NCBI GenBank assembly: GCA_019916065.1
Contig: CM034238.1
Span: 5,870,363-5,934,362 of the forward strand
Origin: Vitellaria paradoxa
Taxonomy: Eukaryota; Streptophyta; Magnoliopsida; Ericales; Sapotaceae
DNA: 64,000 nt
Direction of reading: 5' to 3'
Shown: piece after piece, positions 47,832-62,620 of the stretch
Layout of the letters: each line of letters opens with the position of its first letter
Numbering within the stretch: position 1 is the stretch's first letter
The notes under the pieces: model-generated
Database searches by the model: none
Told to the model about the DNA's origin: nothing
Seen by the model: the letters and a program-made list of their open reading frames with translations, nothing else
Made by a program: the position numbers and the translations under genes

Positions 47832-50800
47832 GTTTGTTGCCCGAAGAGGATGAGATGAACGAAGAGAGAGATCGGATTTGGGCTCCAACAGCTATGTCGA
47901 CTTTTGGGCAAACAACTTTGGACCTTCTTGCCTACCTTACCCCCAGCCCAAAATTCATAGCCCAAGTTTGTTGTTGTTTGGGGTCAAATCCAAAGACCTC
48001 CCTCTAACTTCTAAAAACGTTACACAAATTTGTTGTTGTTTAATTTATAAAACTTTAAAAAGAAAAAAAAAATCTGTTTAGACCAATAATGTTTACTAAA
48101 AACTGTGCACTTTACCCTATAGTTGAATTTCTTTTTACATATAAAACCTTAAAATTATTAAAAATTTATATAATAAAACAAACACATTTCAAAAATGCCT
48201 CTCTCATAAATTGAAATTCAAAAGCTGAAATTGAATTTTATTTTTTAATAAATAGCTAAGATCTTTTACAAACTAAAATATCCTCTCAAACTTCCGCCTA
48301 ATTTTTGGTTTACTTCACATTTTGATAGACCATTGAATGAAACTTAACAATAATATCTGAAGAATTGCATTGAGAAAAATAAAAATATCCCTCTTACTTC
48401 TCAATGTATGCATATTTAATTTTAATTGAGGAATGCCATAAACACAAGTTATTTATTAGTCATTTATAAACTAAGTGATGATAACCATATATTATTAAAA
48501 GTTTAAAGTAGTCTTTAAACAGTACCTTGCTTGAATAAGTAGTTAACAAAGACTACATTGGTAAAATATATAAATTTCAAACAATTGAAGATAATAAAAT
48601 TTCAACCTTATATAAATGAGGGAAAGAAGACACGAAATATTAGTAATAAAAGAAACTACTAAAAAAAGACACTTATAAAAATTTTCAAGTTAATAAAGAA
48701 ATGTTACAATATTGATGGTCTAGATATAAATATGAAAACGATATCAAAAAAATAGACAAACGGTTAAACCAAATGCAAATTCTCTACATTCATCATGAAA
48801 ATTTATTCAAAAGCTCTAGATATATTTTCTCTCTTGATTCCAATATAAAATATTTAAACGAAGGTATTGCATAACAAGTGTGGCGAAAAATTAACATTTG
48901 CATCACATTTGCATCGATTCTAATTTTGAATTTGTTCTTCTCAATTATCACTAGTTTGAATCTATTCATGGGTCATAATTATTAAAAACTTATCCGATTA
49001 TTAATTTCAAAGTTTAAGAACTAATTGAGGTATATGTAAAAGTGACCTAAATATATAACATATTAAGTTACCAAAAACTTTAAAAAAAAAATTAAAGAAA
49101 AAAAACTAAGTCGACTTGTTTTAGGTTGTAATTACATAAAGAGCTTAAGAGAATTTGCGAATTATTACCTAGCACTAACAAATACCTCTTTATCTTAGCT
49201 AAATATAGCTAAACCATCATTTATAATAGCAAAACAAGTTGAAAATTCACGCATGTTCACCGCTTGCGCGAAAGAAAACAAAATAAATCATGACAAACGC
49301 TTAAGAATGCCTTTATGTTTAAAAAAAAAAGTAAGTGGTGTTTGATTTGTCTAAAAAAAAAAATTAAAAATCAGGGTAAAAGTAACAAGTAGATAAATTT
49401 GATTAAAAATAGTTAGAAAAATTTGATAAAAAATTAGAGTTTTTTGAGTATTTTTAGAAATTCAAATGCCTTTTTAGTATTTGTAAATTTTTCTAAAAAA
49501 AAAAATAAATCAGTGAATAATATGCATACATCATTCCATTGTAAATAATTTATGAACACCCTTAAAACACTTGTTAACACGCAAAACCCGTAAATCATTT
49601 CTTCCAACATTGCGATGGTATGAAGTTTGGGGTAGCACTTTGCGCATCGTCAAGTCTTCTCCATACTGCGAGAGAATTTTGGCGGAGACTTGAATCCACC
49701 AATCACTCTCTGAAGCGAGTCTGGTGTAAATAAATAACAAATTGCGCTTGACTTCCCCCCCCCCCCCTTCTCTCTTTCTCTCTCTCGCTCTCGCTCATTT
49801 TCCACACGCTTTCATTAATTTTTTGCGAATATTCTTGCTAAAAAAACCAATCACGTAATCTTATTTTTCCACATATAATTTTTTTATTGACCAATATCTC
49901 ACTAAATATATGTCTACATTGACTAAAGTCTTTTATAAAGCAAAAGTCCAAAAAATAGAAATATTATTTGAGGAAATGTTCCAGCATCTTACGTGTATAC
50001 TTTTATTTAATCAACAAATTGCTTAACTTTTAATAATGTATAAGGCTTGGTTTGAAATGATAAAAAATTCTGAAAATGGGTAAAAAATACTGAACATTTG
50101 TAAAAGTTATTCACTTTTTATTTCACCGCACGAATTATGAACTCACAACTTATCTAACTTTTTATCACTCTAAATATATGTACACATATCTCAAACACAA
50201 TAACTTATTTTAATAATGTAGTTTGCTTTTAAGTACATAAATTATCGATGCGTAAAGTTACATAAGGATAATTTGATCTGTAAATAGTTCAAATATAAAT
50301 TTATAAAACAAACATACGTAAAAAACTATAAGAATAATTTATATAAATAAAAATCAATAATCAAAATATATTAAAACTAGTGTAACTACGACTCGAGACA
50401 CACTTTAACCAAATTCAAGTTTACATAAAAAGAGATAATAATAGCATGTAAAAATAAAAATTACTAATAAAAAAATGTTATGCATTTTACACATTATTAC
50501 AATTTAAACACGTCTTGATCCAGCCTCCTAAAGAAAGAAAAGAAGAAAAACAAAAATCAATCAATTAAAAAGTAAAAATTTAAAAAAAATAACATTAACA
50601 AAATTATATGAAGAAGTAAATAAACAAATTTAAAGTTTGAAAATATTTTAAATTTAAATTCTTAAACTCTGTTATCAGATAATAAGAAATTAGATAATAA
50701 TGTAATAAAATTAGTTTCATTTCTTTTGTTCAACTATTTTTGAGATTGAGAGGAAGGAAAGTGGAAATAGTTGTGTATTTTTAAAAGTTTGTTTATATAT

Positions 50801-50861
50801 ATATATATATATATTTATTGTCTTTATAGTTACTAGCAGGCCAGCTAAGAAAATGTAAATT

Positions 50862-50895
<34 letters not shown>

Positions 50896-52640
50896 AAATT
50901 TTTCTATCAATTGCAGCATCACGGATGAATGGTAGAATGACTAAAGCAATGCCTCGTCACATCTATGACTCTTCTAGAATGAGCTAACGGAGTCAATTCT
51001 AAAATTAACGATTATATTTCTTAATTTAATTTATTTACTTTTTATAATTTACTCAAAAGCATATGTCTATGTTTCGGAAAGCAGAGTATATGCTCGCCGA
51101 AACATCACAAGGCGATCCAATCATTTTCTCTCGCGACTTGCAATCCTCGTCTAACAAAAGTCGACACTAAAGTGCGTTTCCATCAGTACTTTTCCTTGAG
51201 GGTTCGTTTGGGCGAGAGTAAAGCATCTCTCTAAAGTTTTTACCCCCTCGTAAGGGTGGGCCCCACCTATTTCCAATAATTTGGCAGCTCATTTCTTTCC
51301 CCCTCTTCCTCGGTTTTCGTTTTACTCCTCTCTTCATTTTAGCCTCAACAGGAAATAATTTTTGAACTGGGTTGGGGCTAACGAAAAATTATCTCTCTTT
51401 CAAGTGGATGGATTTTTGACGTTTTTAACCCTCGTTAATGACATTGTTAACTTGATTAAAATAAATATAATACTAATAAAAAAAATAAATAGGCCAACAA
51501 GTCAAAATAAATATAATTTAAAAAAATTAGATAATAACCAACCATTCAAAAGTACATATTTAAAAAAAAGTTCTTTAAATAAATTTATAAAAAATTAAAT
51601 TTTCAATGAAATAAATTATATCACTTCAAATTTTCCAAAAAATAATTAAATAGAGTGGGGTTTTGTAATTTAATATTTAATTTAATCGGTAACTAAGTTT
51701 GAGACACTACAAGGGTAAAAGAGTCATTTGATTGATTTTTTCATCTTTCACCCTATCTTATTTATAAAACATCCAAACTAAGTTAAAAGTTATTCCCGTC
51801 CATAAATATCACATTAATGTGGGTTAATCCTTTAAAAATAATGCCCACTCTTATCTTATACCCTCTCTAAAACTTATTCTTTTGAAATTTTAGCACAATC
51901 CAATCGGACCTTAAAATAAATGATTTTTCTTCTTCTTATTAACTTAAATTTTCTTCTACCCTTTAAGACATCAAAAAAATTTATTTTTTTTTTCAATTTT
52001 GTTATTGTTGGACGTTTGATGTGTTATTCTAAAAGTTAGAAAAAATTAATACAAATTAATAAATTTTAAAGATAATTTAAAAAATTAGAGAAAATTAGTA
52101 AATTTTGGATAAGATTGAAAGAATTAAAAATTTTAATAAGGTGTGAAGAAAATTAGAGATTTTTTATGTGAAAAAAAATTTTAAAAATTAGAAAAAATTT
52201 GAAATTTTATAAAAAAAAAAATTGTATTTCAAACAACACTTTAATAGCAATATTAGGTTTTTTTTTAATTTATTAATTTGCAGGTGCTTAATGGGAAAAA
52301 GAGCGAGGTTGACCTGGCAAAAGCTAAGTCAGCCAGTAATTAGTGTGTTTGAAGTTATATAAAATTGTATAAAATTGTAAAAGTTAATGTTTCGTATTTT
52401 GTGCAGTGAGTAGAGAATTTAAATTTTATTATATTGTAATTCGTATTTGTAGAGATTTGTAAAATTTTGTATTATTTTTTTAGCTTCAAACGTGGTTAAT
52501 GCTGATCGTGGACTGTTGAATTTTAATTTAATGATTTTAATACACATATATTATTTTAATTTAAAATAAAAGTAAATATATCTAAATTATTAAATTTTAA
52601 ATTAATATTCCAAATTACATGCACAAATCATTACTACGTT
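47830..52640. other. Intergenic, AT-rich, between TGS1 and the F-box gene
   Basis: Holds a diverged Helitron-like 5' segment at 48170-48300 (TATATAATAAAACAAACACAT), MITE-like blocks at 50043-50180 (TTGGTTTGAAATGATAAAAA to TTTTTATCACTCTAAA) and 52345-52500 (GTGTTTGAAGT to AGCTTCAAACG), a longer block at 51198-51915, a C-run (49757-49769) followed by CT repeat, and AT microsatellites (50790-50812, 50866-50892). The 69-codon open frame at 49531-49740 (-) is unrecognised. No supported gene. Confidence 0.5.
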
Positions 52641-52703
52641 AGCTCGCCGAAGACTCACAAAACAGAAGTCTCTCTATTGGAGAATGCGTACGGCGGAATT
52701 GCC

Positions 52704-52714
52704 ACTATATATCA
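52704..52714 (+). promoter_or_regulatory. Probable TATA box of the F-box/kelch gene
   Basis: ACTATATATCA, followed about 30 bases later by a CA-rich leader with AAACCCTAATT (a telo-box-like AAACCCTA motif, common near plant transcription starts) and a 5' UTR exon ending at a donor (AAGAG|GTAATTT, 52823/52824). Confidence 0.5.
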
Positions 52715-52739
52715 ATTTCCAACCTCATAAATTCCACTT

Positions 52740-55700
52740 CATTGCCAAACACGAGGATCACGCGCCTTTGCTCACAAACCCTAATTGCACCAATACCCTT
52801 CAATTTTCCTTCCTGTCCAAGAGGTAATTTCTTTGCATGTAATTGAATTCGAGCATCTTGTGTATGTATGCATGTCTCCGTGTGTGTGTGTGTGTGCGTG
52901 TTTGTAGCAGTGTGAAGGTGTGCGCTGTATCAATGAATTTGATTTGAATTCAGGAAATGGAGTTTGCTGAATTTGGTTGTGCGCGACATATATACGTCTC
53001 TTGCAATTGAATTTCCCAGTGTGAAATGCTTGAATTGTTTGGTTTTTTTTCTTGAACCAATGGCAATTTGCTGAGGTCTGTACCTGTGATGACTTTTCCT
53101 GGAAAAAAATTTCCGCAAGAAAGAACTGCTTTTCGAATTAGACGGAGTGTGGACTTGATGGTTTATTTTTTCTACTTTGAAACGAGTTTTTTTTATTCCC
53201 TTTTTTTTTTTTGGGTACTTTTTATGGGGTTGATGTTCTTTAGTCGATCAACTCAGAAATACTTCTATTTATTCCAGAAACAATAATAATAAGAAAAGAG
53301 ATATGGGAATGGGTTCTAGATTTTCTGCATTTTCTCGTACTATAATTTTCTTTTTAGGCTTCGTTGAATATTTTAAGTGGAACTTTGATTTGCTATCTTT
53401 TCAAAATTATCTCAGTTGACACATTTTTAGTTTCTATTTATTTCCATTTGGTTGCATAGAAAATTGGAAGGACAATGGAAAACTAGAGAGTGAATTTCCA
53501 TTATGTTTGGTTTTGAAGATATGAAAATTCAACATCTACTTAGACATGCAGTTTTATGAAGCCTTACAACTATTGCCTTTATTATTATTTTTTTTTTTTT
53601 GGGGGGGGGGGAATATGGGTTGCAAATAATATTTTTTGAAGCTTTGTGAGTATTTCTTTTCATTTAATCAGGGCAAATCTCAAGTTTAATCTGTCATTCC
53701 TTTTTATTTTTCGTTTTTAACTGCATTATACTTAGGGTGAGCCTTGGCACAATGGTAAAGTTGCTCCTTTATGACATGGAGGTCGTAGGTGTAATACTAG
53801 GAAACAGTCTCTCTAGTTGTTAGGGTTAAGATTGTGTATGTTGTCCCTGACCTGCATTGGCAGAAGCCTCGTGTACTGGGCCACCCTTTAAACCACATTA
53901 TATTGGCAGCCAATGAAGCATATTGTCTGTCACATGACAAGGTATTTTATTTATCTTTGTTCCTCACTTTTGTATGGAAAATAGAATTTTAGTATTATCC
54001 TATTGAATTTGAATTCAATCGCCTAGAGGTTTTAAAACAGTTTTTTTTTTTTTTCCCTGCACAAGTTAGATGTGTATGGTGAACAATTCTCTATTATACC
54101 TAGCATATAGTGGTTGTTCAAATGTTGAGGTGTTGTCCCTTTTATTTGTTTTTTTACTAATATATTTAGTAATATCCTTTGTTTTTTTTTTTAATCATTG
54201 TTTAAGACGGACACTTTTCTTTTAGTTGATCAATTTAAAGTAAAAACTATATACCAGACCTCACAGGTTTTATAAATGTACATTTAGATCCCTAAGGTTT
54301 GTATTACCTTCACTCAGACTCCTTTCGTTAGATTTTCTTTGCAAAAAGTAATCTCTTACCAATTCAATGCTATCAAATTACCTTTATACCCTTATTATAA
54401 AAAAATGCATGAAAAAGAAAATTGAATAAAGTTTTTTTGTTGTTGTTTGATACTAATGGAAAGGAAGTAGAAGAAAAGGAGAAAGTAAAATTTTCTCTTT
54501 TATGTTTAGTTTTTTAATATTAATAGAAAGCGTAATGATAACTTATATATGTGTGTGTAATTACTAATTTATATATAATATAAATTTAAAATATTAATGT
54601 GAGGTATAATAATTGAAACTACTAATATAGAAATGGTTCACAAAAAAATTTAATAAATTAATTATTATGTAATTTTTATTTCCATATTTAGTGTATTCTA
54701 TTTATTAATAGAAAAAAGTAATGATAATTTATATATATCTATAATTACTAATTTATATATAATATACATTTAAAATAATATAATATAAAATTAAAATATT
54801 AATGTAAAGTATAATATTTGAAGTACTAATATAGAAAAGGTTCACAAAAAAACTTAATAAATTAATTATAACGTAATTTTTATATGAAAAAAAAAAAGAT
54901 ACCTGATACCATAATATAAACATTTTTTTATTAATACTAAGGGTATAAAGGTAATTTCATATCATCGAATTGGTTAAATGATCCTTTTTGGATGGAAAAT
55001 CTAATAGAGGAGTCTGAATAAAGGTAATACAAATCTTAGAGGGTTTAGATGCACATTTATAAAACTTATGAGGTTTAGGTGTACAAAGCTGAAATCATAG
55101 GAGTGTAGGTGAAATAAACCCTTAAGTTTAACAGGGATCTATCTTTTCTTTCAATCTCTCGTGCATAAAGGATGGTTTAATGTTATGCCTGTGGTATACT
55201 AGATTTTTTTTTTTAATAGTTTTGAATGTATATGAATTTTTTAGTCATTGTGCTATAATTGTATAAATCTAGTATGGTGTTTCCATTGCAAATATAACTA
55301 TGAGTTGTCACACCCTTTCCTTGCTGTTGTGAGCTCAGCTTCATCACTGGTGACTAAAAATAGAAATGAGATGGTTTTACAGCGCATGAACCTGGTCCTA
55401 AACAAGAAGGATTGACTTCGAAGGCAGATGCTTTTGTTTCTAATCTGGATTGGAAGTGGCAGAGCATAGTCTGATGGGGGCTATATTGAGTAGTAGACCT
55501 AAATATAGTGAATTCTATGATGTTCCCCAGGGTGAAACCTGCAAAAGGAGGAGGACATCTTCAAGCTTTTATGAGGAGAACCCGCGACTAATTCCCAACC
55601 TTCCTGATGAGATATCAATCCAGATTCTTGCCAGACTTCCTAGAATTCACTATTTGGGTGTAAAATTAGTCTCACATAGCTGGAAAGCTGCCATTTTGAG

Positions 55701-56883
55701 CCCTGAACTTTATAAGGTCCGAAAAGAACTTGGAACAACGGAAGAATGGCTTTACATTTTGACAAAGATGGAAAATGATAAGCTTATATGGCGTGCATTG
55801 GATCCACTGTCGAGGAAATGGCAGAGGCTGCCTCTGATGCCCGCTGTCGCTGGAGAAGAAGGATCTAAAAGGGGCCTATCAGGCCTTTGGATATGGAATA
55901 TGGCGGCATCTGGTATGAGAATTGCAGATGTCGTAAGGGGCTGGCTTGGGAGGAGAGACCCATTGGATAGAATGCCATTTTGTGGCTGTGCTGTTGGGGC
56001 TATTGATGGCTGCATCTATGTGCTAGGTGGGTTTTCTAGAGCATCGGCCATGAGCTGTGTCTGGCATTATGATCCAATTCTAAACAGGTGGAGTGAAGCC
56101 AGTCCCATGTCCATAGGTAGAGCCTATTGTAAGACTGGTGTGTTAGACCAAAAGCTTTATGTTGCTGGCGGGGTTACTAGGGGCCGTGGAGGACCGACCC
56201 CTCTTCTGTCTGCTGAAGTATTTGATCCCCGAACTGGCTTGTGGTCTGAAGTACCAAGCATGCCATTTTCAAAAGCTCAGCTACTGCCAGCAGCATTTCT
56301 GGCTGATTTGCTTAAGCCAATTGCCACTGGAATGACCTCATACCGGGGGAAACTATATGTGCCCCAGAGTTTATATTGCTGGCCATTTTTTGTTGATGTT
56401 GGAGGTGAGGTTTATGATCCTGAAACAAATTCATGGGTTGAAATGCCTGCTGGCATGGGAGAGGGTTGGCCAGCAAGGGAGCCGGGAACCAAATTAAGTG
56501 TGATTGTCGATGGTGAATTGTATTCTTTAGGCCCTTCAAGTTCTTTGGATACTGCTAAAATTAAGGTGTATGATCATGAAGATGATGCTTGGAAAGTGGT
56601 TACAGGAGATCTGCCCATCCGTGACTTAACTGATTCGGAATCTCCATATCTACTTGCTGGATTTCTTCGTAAGCTTCATGTGATCACAAAAGATGCAAAT
56701 CATAACATTACCGTCATGCAGGCTCAAAGACAAAATGAGTTAAATTCCTGCCCATCAACTTCATCAACTCCTTTCGACGACTCTTCCAACTTGGCAGCGG
56801 CTGAGACAAATGTCTGGAGGGTCATTGCCACCAGGCATGCTGATTCTGAGGAACTGATCAACTGCCAGATCCTTGATATCTAG
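52740..56883 (+). CDS. F-box/kelch-repeat protein (At1g22040-like), 469 aa; coding part 55474-56883
   Basis: The coding sequence is one exon, 55474-56883 (TAG). An untranslated first exon (about 52740-52823) and a 2.5-kb 5' UTR intron (52824 to about 55338) are inferred. Probable substrate adaptor of an SCF ubiquitin ligase. Residues 39-82 are the F-box (LIPNLPDEISIQILARLPRI); residues about 95-435 hold kelch repeats, with the GG signature in YVLGGFSR and YVAGGVTRGRGG, and the conserved MPFSKAQ, LADLLKPIATGMT, FFVDVGGEVYDPE and DLTDSESPYLLAGF. It is close to Arabidopsis At1g22040 in order and length. The ATG at 55474 (MGAILSS) is the first in-frame ATG; the homologue also starts MG. Upstream ATGs with short frames (for example 55386) could reduce translation. 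The substrate is unknown. Confidence 0.9.
53735..53889 (+). mobile_element. Au-like SINE in the F-box 5' UTR intron
   Basis: A tRNA-derived SINE of about 155 bases: GGGTGAGCCTTGGCACAATGG holds the Pol III A box, GAGGTCGTAGGTGTAATAC a decayed B box. Then come GAAACAGTCTCTCTA, TAAGATTGTGTATGTTGTCCC, CCTGCATTGGCAGAAGCCTC and GTGTACTGGGCCACCCTTT. This order matches the plant Au SINE family as I remember it. Possible target duplication CATTATA on both sides (53724 and 53897). B-box decay suggests an old copy. Confidence 0.8.
54259..55075. mobile_element. Element with about 150-base inverted arms in the 5' UTR intron
   Basis: The left arm 54259-54405 (CACAGGTTTTATAAATGTAC, GGTTTGTATTACCTT, AATTACCTTTATACCCTT) is the reverse complement of the right arm 54926-55075 (AAGGGTATAAAGGTAATTT, AAGGTAATACAAATC, TTTATAAAACTTATGAGG). 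The right side may extend to 55125. Inside, a block of about 160-180 bases is tandemly duplicated (about 54523-54680 and 54706-54885). MULE-like or fold-back MITE without coding. Confidence 0.75.
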
Positions 56884-57913
56884 AATTATATTACATATGA
56901 AGGGTTTCCTTCCTTTTATGTTTTGGATTGGTAGAACTTGTATTTCATAAGTCAGTCGATTTGTAAAGGATGCATCTGCTGATCATTTTCCTGCAATGCT
57001 GAAGAAATTGGCTGCATGTTAAGTGCATATGGATTGTGTAAACTTAAATGGAAGGTGTTTGAGTATGTTTTCATCAGCTTTTTGTCATTGATTATAGAAA
57101 AATGTTTTATCCTGAGTTTCTTGCTTTTCTTGTTTGTATTTCATGCTATGCATTCAGTTAAAAGGATAGTCTTGTTATTTCTTGGATTAACAGTGTCTCT
57201 GATCAATGGTAAGGTAGTTCTATGACGATTTGGGGTCAAGAGTTCACTTGAGTTCTAGAATTAACACCTCTGCTTGGAAAACGAAGATCGTTATGTTTGA
57301 TCTTCCCAAATTTTGTAGTAGTAGTTTGAATTTTATTGTGACTTAGAGGTTAAGAGTTCAAACTTTGAAATCAATTAGTAGAAGAAGATTATTTACATCG
57401 GATTCTTATAAATTTTGCAATGCAAGAGTTTTTTTTTTGGGTCTAATGAAATAGGGAAAGTTAATATCAAATTTGATATTAACTTTCCGTGATATTAGTT
57501 CAATATCAATTCAACATGGCTCATTTAAAATTTAACTGTACAAATGCATTCATAAATTTTTATTTAAAAAAAAACGTGAATGTATTTTTAATTTAAAAAA
57601 AATTGTGAATGTATTTGAATTATTAAATTAAAATCTAACGGATTAAATTGAGTTGTCTTTGGGCTAATATTACTTTTAATATTAGCCTTCTGTGTTCAGT
57701 TTAAATGAGTTCAACCTGCTAGGTTGTACAAGAGAGGCAAGATGAAGTAACCATTTCAGGGTTTTTATTCAACTTCACAGATATACTTTCATGCAGTAGC
57801 GAACCAATAATTTACAAACATAAACATCAAAACTGGGCATGCTTTACCCATAACGGATGTTTGCTTTTATTTAATACAGATGCGAGAGGTTATGGACGAG
57901 ATACAGCATCTTT
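56884..57913. other. Convergent intergenic spacer (F-box and ALD1 3' ends)
   Basis: Presumed 3' UTRs of both genes with a MITE-like AT-rich segment (about 57430-57700), which includes a 34-base perfect palindrome at 57455-57488 and a hairpin GGCTAATATTA-CTTT-TAATATTAGCC near 57662. Confidence 0.5.
57455..57488. repeat. 34-base perfect palindrome
   Basis: GGAAAGTTAATATCAAA and its exact complement with no spacer. It lies in the 3' spacer between two convergent genes and may be the end of a small palindromic MITE or a cruciform-forming site. Confidence 0.7.
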
Positions 57914-61382
<3,469 letters not shown>

Positions 61383-61385
61383 TTG

Positions 61386-61395
61386 GTTAAATTTC
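61386..61395 (-). promoter_or_regulatory. GAAATTT motif in the ALD1 leader
   Basis: Minus-strand GAAATTT a few bases before the ATG. GAAATTT is the core bound by SARD1/CBP60g, known regulators of ALD1 in Arabidopsis. The motif is short and could be chance. Confidence 0.25.
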
Positions 61396-61495
61396 TTGCA
61401 GCAGCAGCAACAATTCTCTAAAGTTTTTTTTTTTTCCCCCTTTTTTGTTTTTCTGATGTAGGATGAATTGTAATAAGAATGATCGACATCTACAA

Positions 61496-61508
61496 GTATA
61501 TATATAGT
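61496..61508 (-). promoter_or_regulatory. Probable TATA box of ALD1
   Basis: Minus-strand ACTATATATATA about 115 bases before the start codon; the only strong TATA match there. Confidence 0.55.
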
Positions 61509-61620
61509 ATCAAACCACATTGAATAAGCAAGCAGCTTATGTCACCCTCAATGGATCCATCTCAATTATTAAACATAATATTATGCAACAAGCTTCTGCA
61601 TTAGCTAGTCATCATGCAAA

Positions 61621-61664
61621 CACGTGGGAATTGTATTAGTTCACACCACTGCTCCACTGGTCAA
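61621..61664 (-). promoter_or_regulatory. G-box and W-box candidates upstream of ALD1
   Basis: CACGTG at 61621-61626 (G-box, palindromic) and minus-strand TTGACC at 61659-61664 (W-box for WRKY factors), both 240-280 bases upstream of the ATG. A plus-strand TTGACT lies at 61812. These fit a defence-inducible promoter but are inferred from short motifs only. Confidence 0.35.
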
Positions 61665-61815
61665 TATTGAGGGTTTTAATTCTTGATACTATTGGTTGGA
61701 CCAATGCATCCATGTACCAAAAGACGGGTAAATAACAAAGAACATGTACATTTTCCACGAATGGGTAAATTTACACAGGTCTGTACATTTCCAACAATAT
61801 CACCTAATTTCTTGA

Positions 61816-61968
61816 CTCTTACTTATTTTCTGTTGGTGACGCTATTGCTCACACAAAAGATGGAACTTTAGTTGAGGTCATTTCCTTGATGACTTTTACT
61901 TATTTTCTATTGGTGACACCATTGCTTACGCAAAACATGGAACTTTAATTGAGGTTCTTTCCTTGATA
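61816..61968. repeat. Tandem duplication, 76-base unit
   Basis: Two diverged copies of TTACTTATTTTCTRTTGGTGAC..ATTGCT..GGAACTTTARTTGAGGT..TTTCCTTGAT, at about 61816-61892 and 61893-61968. Confidence 0.8.
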
Positions 61969-62185
61969 CTACCTTTCACAAAGACTAAAACATAACTTCA
62001 TATCACCTTTGATAAATGGATGGAATTATATTGTACTAGAAAATGGATGGAAAGAAAAAATAAAGTCACCACTACAGGAAACATTCACTTGTTTTCATGC
62101 AATTGGGACCTTCCCAAGTCCAACAGACTTACATGCAAGCATGTCACCTTCTTTATCCAGAAAATAAATCGGTAGCAAACTTACA

Positions 62186-62620
62186 GAAAATTTTCTAATT
62201 TCTTCTTTTTGTTTTGGTATAATTTAATCCATGAATCTAACCCCTCTTAGTTTGGAACATACAATTGTAATTGGGAAAATATTTTGTTTTTTGAAATACT
62301 CTAGGTGAGAGGCAGCTGGAGACCACTAAGCCAAAGCACCATTGGCTATAACAAGTGTTACAGGACAATTTCAAGTTATATGAATTGCATCAAAAGTAAC
62401 ATCCAAAAGACAAATCACCACCAAAAGTTACATCCAGAAGACAAACCAGTACTAAGTTACAGAAAATATTCCCAATTCTTCTCTTTGTTTTATTATGAAT
62501 CAACCCCTGAACCTAGGCCTTCTTATCCGGCACATACATCAGCATTCGGGAAAGATTTTCTGTTAAAATCCAAGAGAGGGGCTGTTGGAGACTGCTTAGC
62601 AAAGCACAATTTTATGCTAT
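62186..62620. repeat. Diverged tandem duplication, about 270-base period
   Basis: 62186-62370 and 62460-62620 share ACAGAAAAT, TTCTTCTTTTTGTTTT/TTCTTCTCTTTGTTTT, ATGAATC.AACCCCT, GGAGAC..CT.AGC.AAAGCAC. Non-coding; upstream of ALD1. Confidence 0.6.

Noticed and set aside
49531..49740. Minus-strand 69-codon frame near a CT-rich leader
   Set aside because: Looks a little like a first exon, but I recognise no family and no following exon, so no gene was called.
53735..53889. tRNA gene suggested by A-box-like and B-box-like sequence
   Set aside because: No cloverleaf; the body continues with SINE-specific sequence and the B box is decayed.
55450..55473. Start of the F-box protein eight codons upstream
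   Set aside because: That start would be TTG; the first ATG in frame is at 55474 and fits the homologue's MG start.
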